Of a stretch of DNA of 11,171 bases, positions 6,045 through 11,171 are shown piece by piece; the first letter of the stretch is position 1; each line of letters begins with the position of its first letter. Location: assembly GCA_002315235.1 (NCBI GenBank), contig DCGK01000133.1:1-11171 (forward strand), read 5' to 3'. The notes beneath the pieces are model-generated. The model was not told the origin of the DNA. It did not search any database and saw only the letters and a list, made by a program, of their open reading frames with translations. The translations under genes and the position numbers were made by a program. Source of the DNA: Ruminococcus sp. UBA1780. GTDB taxonomy: Bacteria > Bacillota > Clostridia > Oscillospirales > Ruminococcaceae.

Positions 6045-7430
6045 ATGTCAAAGACAAAAAAAGAAATCGACATGTGTAACGGCCCCATTCTGCCATCACT
6101 TCTATCACTGACAATTCCGATGATGCTGTCGAGCGTGCTTCAGCTTCTCTTCAATGCAGCTGACGTAATAGTAGTGGGAAACTTTGCAGGTGATAATTCA
6201 CTCGCTGCAGTCGGCTCAACCACCTCGCTGGTAAACCTTATGACCAATCTGTTTCTGGGTCTGTCGGTCAGCGTAAATGTTATCACCGCGAGATTTGCCG
6301 GGGCGGGAAATTCAAAGCAGATAAACAGAACCGTACACACTGCTGTTTCACTGAGCACAATATGCGGGTTCATACTTACACTTACCGGAATAATTCTTGC
6401 TCCTGATCTTCTCAGACTTATGAAAACACCTGACGAGGTACTTCCTTTATCAGCAGTTTATCTGAGAGTATATTTCACCGGAATGATACCGATGATGATT
6501 TATAACTTCGGCAGTTCAATACTCCGTTCCAAAGGTGATACCAGACGGCCTCTTGTTTACCTTACTGTCGCCGGTGCAGTTAATGTAATCCTTAACCTTA
6601 TATTTGTTATCGGACTTAAAATGGATGTAATGGGAGTCGGACTGGCTACATCGGTTTCTCAGTATATTTCGGCAGCACTGATAATAATCTGTCTTATCAG
6701 AGAAGACGGTGATTACCATTTTTCATTCAGAAATCTTACTCTTGATCCGCAGATTCTTTTAGCTATTGTACGTATCGGTATTCCGGCCGGAATTCAGGGC
6801 GTAATATTTGCCCTTTCCAATGTCGTAATCCAGTCATCAGTAAACAGTTTCGGCAAAATTGTAATGGCAGCCAGCGCCGCCTCTTCAAGTATTGAAGGTT
6901 TTGTCTGGGTTTCAATGAATGCTTTTTCACAGGGTGCCCTGACCTTTATGAGTCAGAACATCGGCGCCGGAAAGTTCTCAAGACTTAACCGTATAGTTGT
7001 TAATTCCTGCCTGTGTGCAGCTGCAACCGGACTTATTCTCGGAAATGCCGTATACATCTTCGGAAATCAGCTTCTGGCAATATATGACTCAAGGCCAGAG
7101 GTTATAGAAGCAGGAATGAGAAGAATGTTTATGGTTTGCTGCTTCTACTGTACATGCGGACTGATGGACTGCATAGTAGGCAATATACGCGGTATGGGAT
7201 ACGCCGTTACGCCTACCGTGGTTTCACTGATCGGCGCATGCGGTCTGAGAATAATCTGGATATTTACAGTTTTCAGACTGCCTCAGTTTCATACAGAATC
7301 CATGCTTTTCATCTCATATCCTGTATCATGGATTATAACCTTTGCAGTACATGTGATATGCTTCAGCTTCATGAGAAAGAAATATCCGTCAGCTGACAGA
7401 ACAGATAAATCCGCAGAACCATGCCTGTAA
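6045..7430 (+). CDS. MATE-family multidrug/cation efflux transporter
   Basis: This 461-residue, predicted twelve-helix membrane protein belongs to the MATE (NorM/DinF-like) family, which exports drugs or metabolites in exchange for Na+ or H+. Two MatE repeats are visible, at about residues 18-178 and 240-400. Family-like stretches are QLLFNAADVIVVGNFAGD (33-50) with Asp40 in the first helix, SSILRSKGDTRRPL (157-170) at the end of the first repeat, and VGNIRGMGYAVTP (378-390) in the second. I chose the ATG at 6045 because MSKTKKEIDMCNGPILP matches the usual N-terminus of clostridial relatives and AAAGAAG lies upstream. The ATG at 6024 has no ribosome binding site and would begin just after the hairpin. 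The gene stands alone and converges on glmS. One helix carries five cysteines (365-376). Substrate unknown. Confidence 0.92.
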   Translation: MSKTKKEIDMCNGPILPSLLSLTIPMMLSSVLQLLFNAADVIVVGNFAGDNSLAAVGSTTSLVNLMTNLFLGLSVSVNVITARFAGAGNSKQINRTVHTAVSLSTICGFILTLTGIILAPDLLRLMKTPDEVLPLSAVYLRVYFTGMIPMMIYNFGSSILRSKGDTRRPLVYLTVAGAVNVILNLIFVIGLKMDVMGVGLATSVSQYISAALIIICLIREDGDYHFSFRNLTLDPQILLAIVRIGIPAGIQGVIFALSNVVIQSSVNSFGKIVMAASAASSSIEGFVWVSMNAFSQGALTFMSQNIGAGKFSRLNRIVVNSCLCAAATGLILGNAVYIFGNQLLAIYDSRPEVIEAGMRRMFMVCCFYCTCGLMDCIVGNIRGMGYAVTPTVVSLIGACGLRIIWIFTVFRLPQFHTESMLFISYPVSWIITFAVHVICFSFMRKKYPSADRTDKSAEPCL

Positions 7431-7480
7431 AAAAAGAGAACGGATCATGCTGCCTCAAAAGGCGGCATGGTCCGTTCTTT
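7429..7480. terminator. Bidirectional intrinsic terminator between the MATE gene and glmS
   Basis: Bases 7435-7454 pair with 7461-7480 (about 20 pairs including three G-U, six-base loop TCAAAA). On the minus strand the stem is followed by seven T residues (complement of A7429-A7435), a strong terminator for glmS, whose stop is 33 nt upstream. On the plus strand the stem runs into TTCTTTCG, a weaker T-run serving the MATE gene. The minus-strand U-tract overlaps the TAA stop codon of the MATE gene (7428-7430). Confidence 0.9.
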
Positions 7481-7513
7481 CGTAGCAAACACAATAAACT
7501 GCGTTCACTAAAT

Positions 7514-9352
7514 TTATTCTACTGTTACACTCTTTGCAAGATTTCTCGGCTTGTCAACATCATAACCCTTTCCTACTGATACGTAGTATCCAAGGAGCTG
7601 GAGAGGAATAACTGAAAGACTTCCCGCAAAAAGAGGATCTGTTGAAGGAACATAAACTGTAAAGTCTGAGGTGTCCTCCATTGAGTAATTACCGTATGTT
7701 GTTAGTCCCATAAGAGAAGCACCACGGCTCTTAACCTCAACCATGTTGCTTACTGTCTTTTCATAAAGAGCCGGCTGAGTAAGAACGCCGATAACAACTG
7801 TACCGTCTTCTATAAGACTGATAGGACCATGCTTAAGTTCACCTGCCGCATACGCTTCAGAATGAATATAGCTGATTTCCTTCATCTTGAGACTTCCTTC
7901 AAGACCGATTGCGTAGTCAATGCCGCGTCCGATAAAGAATGCATCCTTTATACTGATAAGCTTGTTTGCGTACCACTGGATTCTTTCCTTGTCTTCAAGG
8001 ATTCTCGCAACCTTGGCAGGAATTGTCTGAAGCTCCTCAACGAGTTCTGAATATCTTTCGTCTGTGATTTCACCTCTGGCCTTCGAGAACTGAAGTGAAA
8101 GAAGATATCCTGCAACAAGCTGTGTACTGTAAGCCTTTGTTGTCGCAACTGAAATCTCAGGGCCGGCAAGTGTGTAGAATACACTGTCTGCTTCCCTTGC
8201 AATTGATGAGCCGACAACATTTACGATACCAAGTGTTTTTATTCCGTTGTTCTTTGCTTCTCTGAGAGCTGCAAGGCTGTCTGCAGTTTCACCGCTCTGG
8301 CTGATAATAATAACAAGACTCTTCTGGTTAAGCGTCATTTTTCTGTATCTGAATTCTGACGCAAGCTCTACACGTACGTTTATTGAAGTAAGTTCTTCCA
8401 TTACATACTGCATTGCCATTCCGACATGATATGCAGAACCACAGGCAACAATGTAAATCTGATCGATGCTGTTCATTTCCTCGTCTGAAAGGTTAAAGTC
8501 AGAGAAGAATACCTTTCCGTCCTTAACTACAGAATTAATAGTATTTTTTATTACATCAGGCTGTTCGTGGATTTCCTTGAGCATGAAGTGCTCGTATCCG
8601 CCCTTTTCAGCAGCTTCAGCATCCCACTTTATTTCAGTAACGTTCTTTGAAATTTCTTCCCTGTCAATATTGTAGAAAGTTGCCTTTCCTTCTTCAAGCT
8701 TTGCTATTTCAAGATTTCCGATATAGTAAACATTTCTTGTATACTTAAGAATTGCAGGAACATCTGATGCAACGTATGTTTCACCGTCAGTAATACCTAT
8801 AATCATCGGGCTGTCTTTTCTTGCAGTATAAATCTGTCCGGGATATTCCTTAAACATTACCGCAAGAGCATACGAACCGCGTATACGCTGCATTGCACGT
8901 GCTATCGAATCAACAGGTCCGAGTGCATATTTTTTGTAGTAATAGTCAACGAGCTTGACAGCAGCTTCAGTATCTGTCTGTGAAATGAATGTGTATCCGC
9001 TCTTTGAAAGCTTTTCCTTAATTTCCTGATAGTTTTCAATGATACCGTTATGTACTGCAACTACATTGCCGTCATCACTTGAATGAGGATGAGCATTTGT
9101 AACTGAAGGCTCTCCGTGAGTAGCCCAGCGCGTATGACCAATACCGCAGCTACCCTTTACTGCACTGCCGTCATTTGTCATTTCAGCAAGAACCTTAAGC
9201 TTGCCCTTCGCCTTAACAACCTCGGTATCATTATCTCCGTTACGAACAGCAATACCTGCACTGTCATAACCTCTGTATTCAAGCTTTGAAAGTCCGTCAA
9301 GAAGAACAGGCGCAGCCTGTTTTCTGCCGGTAAAACCTACAATACCACACAT
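7514..9352 (-). CDS. glmS: Glutamine-fructose-6-phosphate aminotransferase (isomerizing)
   Basis: GlmS converts fructose-6-phosphate and glutamine to glucosamine-6-phosphate and glutamate, the first committed step toward UDP-GlcNAc for peptidoglycan. The 612-residue product is full length. The N-terminal class II glutaminase domain (1-240) has Cys2 as nucleophile, HTRWATHG (73-80), HNGIIEN (101-107) and TDTE (127-130). Two SIS sugar-binding domains follow, with ACGSAYHVG (303-311) and SQSGETADS (351-359) in the first, and GRGIDYAIGLEGSLKMKE (476-493 region) and ELKHGP (505-510) in the second. The C-terminus DKPRNLAKSVTVE is canonical. AAAGGA lies about 10 nt before the ATG. It starts 26 bp after the topoisomerase stop on the same strand, so the two may be co-transcribed. 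No glmS ribozyme fits in that gap. A strong terminator follows the gene. Confidence 0.97.
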   Translation of the reverse strand: MCGIVGFTGRKQAAPVLLDGLSKLEYRGYDSAGIAVRNGDNDTEVVKAKGKLKVLAEMTNDGSAVKGSCGIGHTRWATHGEPSVTNAHPHSSDDGNVVAVHNGIIENYQEIKEKLSKSGYTFISQTDTEAAVKLVDYYYKKYALGPVDSIARAMQRIRGSYALAVMFKEYPGQIYTARKDSPMIIGITDGETYVASDVPAILKYTRNVYYIGNLEIAKLEEGKATFYNIDREEISKNVTEIKWDAEAAEKGGYEHFMLKEIHEQPDVIKNTINSVVKDGKVFFSDFNLSDEEMNSIDQIYIVACGSAYHVGMAMQYVMEELTSINVRVELASEFRYRKMTLNQKSLVIIISQSGETADSLAALREAKNNGIKTLGIVNVVGSSIAREADSVFYTLAGPEISVATTKAYSTQLVAGYLLSLQFSKARGEITDERYSELVEELQTIPAKVARILEDKERIQWYANKLISIKDAFFIGRGIDYAIGLEGSLKMKEISYIHSEAYAAGELKHGPISLIEDGTVVIGVLTQPALYEKTVSNMVEVKSRGASLMGLTTYGNYSMEDTSDFTVYVPSTDPLFAGSLSVIPLQLLGYYVSVGKGYDVDKPRNLAKSVTVE

Positions 9353-9378
9353 ATGATTAATTCCTTTCGTCTGACTTA

Positions 9379-11171
9379 CTAAAACTCAAGCTGTCCCGGA
9401 AAAATATCTTCACCGGGTGATGCCATACCTGCCGCCGGTACTGATTTTACTCTGAGTTTATTTATTTTTTCGTTTTCCTCTTTTACAACAGCTGCACGGC
9501 ATACAACTGCATTTCCGCGAAGCGTCATAACCTGAACGCCCTGTGTATCACGGGTTGTTTTAGGAAGAATGAGTCCTGTATCAAAAACAAGTGACTTTCC
9601 TCCGGTTGATGAAAGAATAATATCACAGCTGTCCTCAGCATAAAGAATTGCAACAAGGGGTGATTTACCTGAATATGCCTTCTGAAGTTTCTTTCTGTTG
9701 GTCTTGGTTTCATATTCCTTAAGAGGTACCCTTGCTACCTTTCCGTTTTCAAAAACAAAATACATGTAACCGCTGTAGTCTGTTGTTGCAGTAACTGAGA
9801 TGACATTTTCATTCTGGTCAAAACCAAGTCTGGCAGGTACATAGTCTCCGAGTACACTTGCCTTGGTATCATCAAAGGCACTTGCTCTTGTCTTGTAAAC
9901 CTGCTGCATATCAGTAAAGAACAGAAGTTCCGTTTTATTTGTCGCCTCAATATGAGTTACGATACGGTCGCCTTCCTTAAGCTTCTGTTCCCCGCTCATT
10001 CTGAGTGACTGATTTGTTATTTTCTTGAAGTATCCGCTCTCTGACATAAAGAGATTTACCGGATAATCAGGTACATCATCATCTATATCTTCTGCTTCAG
10101 CGATATCGTCATAAACTATTTCAGTTCTTCTCGGATTTCCGTATTTTTTTATTACATCCTTCAGCTCTGAAATAATAATCTTTTCGATCTTCTTTGTATC
10201 TGCCAGAATTCCTTCCATCTCAGCGATGTCATTTTTCATCTGGTCAGTTTCCTGAACACGGTTAATGATGTATTCATTATTGAGATGACGGAGCTTTATT
10301 TCAGCAACATACTCAGCCTGAACCTCATCAATACCAAAACCAATCATAAGGTTTGGTACTACGTCAGCTTCCTCTTCTGTCTCTCTGATAATTTTTATTG
10401 CCTTGTCAATGTCAAGGAGAATTTTCTTAAGACCTTCAAGAAGATGAAGCTTTTCCTTCTTCTTTGTAAGATCAAAGTAGACTCTTCTCTTGATACATTC
10501 CTTTCTGAATGCCGTCCATTCGGTAAGAATCTCTCTGACACCCATTACCTTCGGATTTCCGGCAATAAGTATATTGAAATTACATGAATAGTTATCCTGA
10601 AGAGGTGTAAGTCTGAAGAGCTTCTGCATGAGCTTATCAGGATCAGTTCCTCTCTTAAGATCTATTGCAAGCTTAAGACCGCTCAGGTCAGTTTCATCAC
10701 GAAGATATGATACCTCGCGGATTTTGTTAAGCTTGATAAGCTCTATGACCTTGTCCATAATAGCTTCAACTGTGGTACTGTACGGAATTTCCGTAACTTC
10801 TATACAGTTGGCTGCCTTGTCATAATTATACTTTGCGCGGATTTTCATTGAACCCCTGCCGGTTTCATAAATCTTTGCAAGCTCAGGTTCATTGTATACA
10901 TAATATCCGCCTCCCGGGAAATCAGGTCCCTTAAGAGTTGAAAGTATATCATGTGAAGGATTTTTTATCAGTGCTATGCATGTTTCACATACCTCAGCAA
11001 GATTGAACGGACACACTGAACTTGCCATTGAAACGGCAATACCCACATTGCTGTTGACAAGTACTGAAGGAAATGTTGACGGAAACAGAGTCGGCTCCAT
11101 CATTGTGTTATCATAGTTTGGTACAAAGTCAACGGTATCCTTGTCTATATCCCTGAACATTTCAGCGCATA
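9379..11171 (-). CDS. parC: Type II topoisomerase subunit A, ParC/GyrA family (5' end outside window)
   Basis: This is the DNA cleavage-rejoining subunit of a type II topoisomerase, which works with a GyrB/ParE-type ATPase subunit to remove knots, links or supercoils. The frame is open to the right edge (codons before the Met at 11160 read Cys-Ala-Glu), so the gene continues outside. By comparison with E. coli ParC about 140 residues are missing, including the catalytic tyrosine. Counting from the Met at 11160: DIDKDTVDFVPNYD (4-17), GIAVSMASSVCPFNL (40-54), GPDFPGGG (78-85), a coiled tower region (about 215-340) with EIKLRHLNNEY (287-297), and a beta-pinwheel C-terminal domain (about 365-560). 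No GyrA box (QRRGGKG) is visible, favouring topoisomerase IV ParC over gyrase A. Tandem stops TAG TAA end it, 26 bp before glmS. The gene symbol is by type, not proven orthology. Confidence 0.88.
   Translation of the reverse strand, partial: CAEMFRDIDKDTVDFVPNYDNTMMEPTLFPSTFPSVLVNSNVGIAVSMASSVCPFNLAEVCETCIALIKNPSHDILSTLKGPDFPGGGYYVYNEPELAKIYETGRGSMKIRAKYNYDKAANCIEVTEIPYSTTVEAIMDKVIELIKLNKIREVSYLRDETDLSGLKLAIDLKRGTDPDKLMQKLFRLTPLQDNYSCNFNILIAGNPKVMGVREILTEWTAFRKECIKRRVYFDLTKKKEKLHLLEGLKKILLDIDKAIKIIRETEEEADVVPNLMIGFGIDEVQAEYVAEIKLRHLNNEYIINRVQETDQMKNDIAEMEGILADTKKIEKIIISELKDVIKKYGNPRRTEIVYDDIAEAEDIDDDVPDYPVNLFMSESGYFKKITNQSLRMSGEQKLKEGDRIVTHIEATNKTELLFFTDMQQVYKTRASAFDDTKASVLGDYVPARLGFDQNENVISVTATTDYSGYMYFVFENGKVARVPLKEYETKTNRKKLQKAYSGKSPLVAILYAEDSCDIILSSTGGKSLVFDTGLILPKTTRDTQGVQVMTLRGNAVVCRAAVVKEENEKINKLRVKSVPAAGMASPGEDIFPGQLEF

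Noticed and set aside
7136..7396. 86-codon open frame on the plus strand within the MATE gene
   Set aside because: It is a frame-shifted shadow of the last MATE helices. The MATE frame itself is intact to its stop, so it does not indicate a frameshift.
9353..9378. glmS ribozyme upstream of glmS
   Set aside because: The intergenic gap is only 26 nt, far too short, and it holds just the ribosome binding site.
10285..10587. 100-codon open frame on the plus strand
   Set aside because: It is antisense to the tower domain of the topoisomerase gene, whose protein motifs are unambiguous.

Overview
The window looks like ordinary chromosome from a low-GC Firmicute, most likely a Clostridia member of the Ruminococcaceae type. 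This rests on several inferences: AT-rich intergenic DNA, AAAGGA-type ribosome binding sites, consensus vegetative (sigma-A type) promoters, and Clostridia-like versions of the MATE transporter, GlmS and the topoisomerase IV-like A subunit. I see no phage, transposase, plasmid, CRISPR, tRNA or rRNA sequence. No gene-free stretch exceeds 300 bases.

Layout. Bases 1-78 form a perfect 25-bp inverted repeat just beyond the 3' end of a minus-strand EamA/DMT-family transporter gene (89-964). A 199-bp divergent intergenic region follows, with two back-to-back near-consensus promoters. The rightward promoter drives a tight three-gene operon (1164-5946): a MoxR-type AAA+ ATPase, a DUF58 membrane protein, and a large membrane-anchored extracytoplasmic transglutaminase-like protein with a DUF4129-like tail. 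A GC-rich hairpin separates this operon from a plus-strand MATE-family efflux gene (6045-7430). The MATE gene converges on glmS across a shared bidirectional terminator (about 7429-7480). The minus-strand genes at the right are glmS (7514-9352) and, 26 bp upstream of it, the 3' part of a ParC/GyrA-like topoisomerase A subunit gene that runs off the right edge.

How the genes relate. The three-gene operon is the most system-like part. A cytoplasmic MoxR ATPase, a DUF58 partner and a TgpA/YebA-like membrane transglutaminase recur together in many bacteria (compare yeaC-yeaD-yebA of Bacillus subtilis), and the biochemical role of the set is still poorly defined. GlmS makes glucosamine-6-phosphate for cell-wall precursors, and the topoisomerase subunit acts in chromosome decatenation. 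The two transporters have no assigned substrates. I found no convincing evidence of a wholly new system. The items most worth a second look are the long inverted repeat at the left edge, the mirrored promoters with a leader inverted repeat, the degenerate DUF58 metal site, and glmS lacking space for the usual leader ribozyme.
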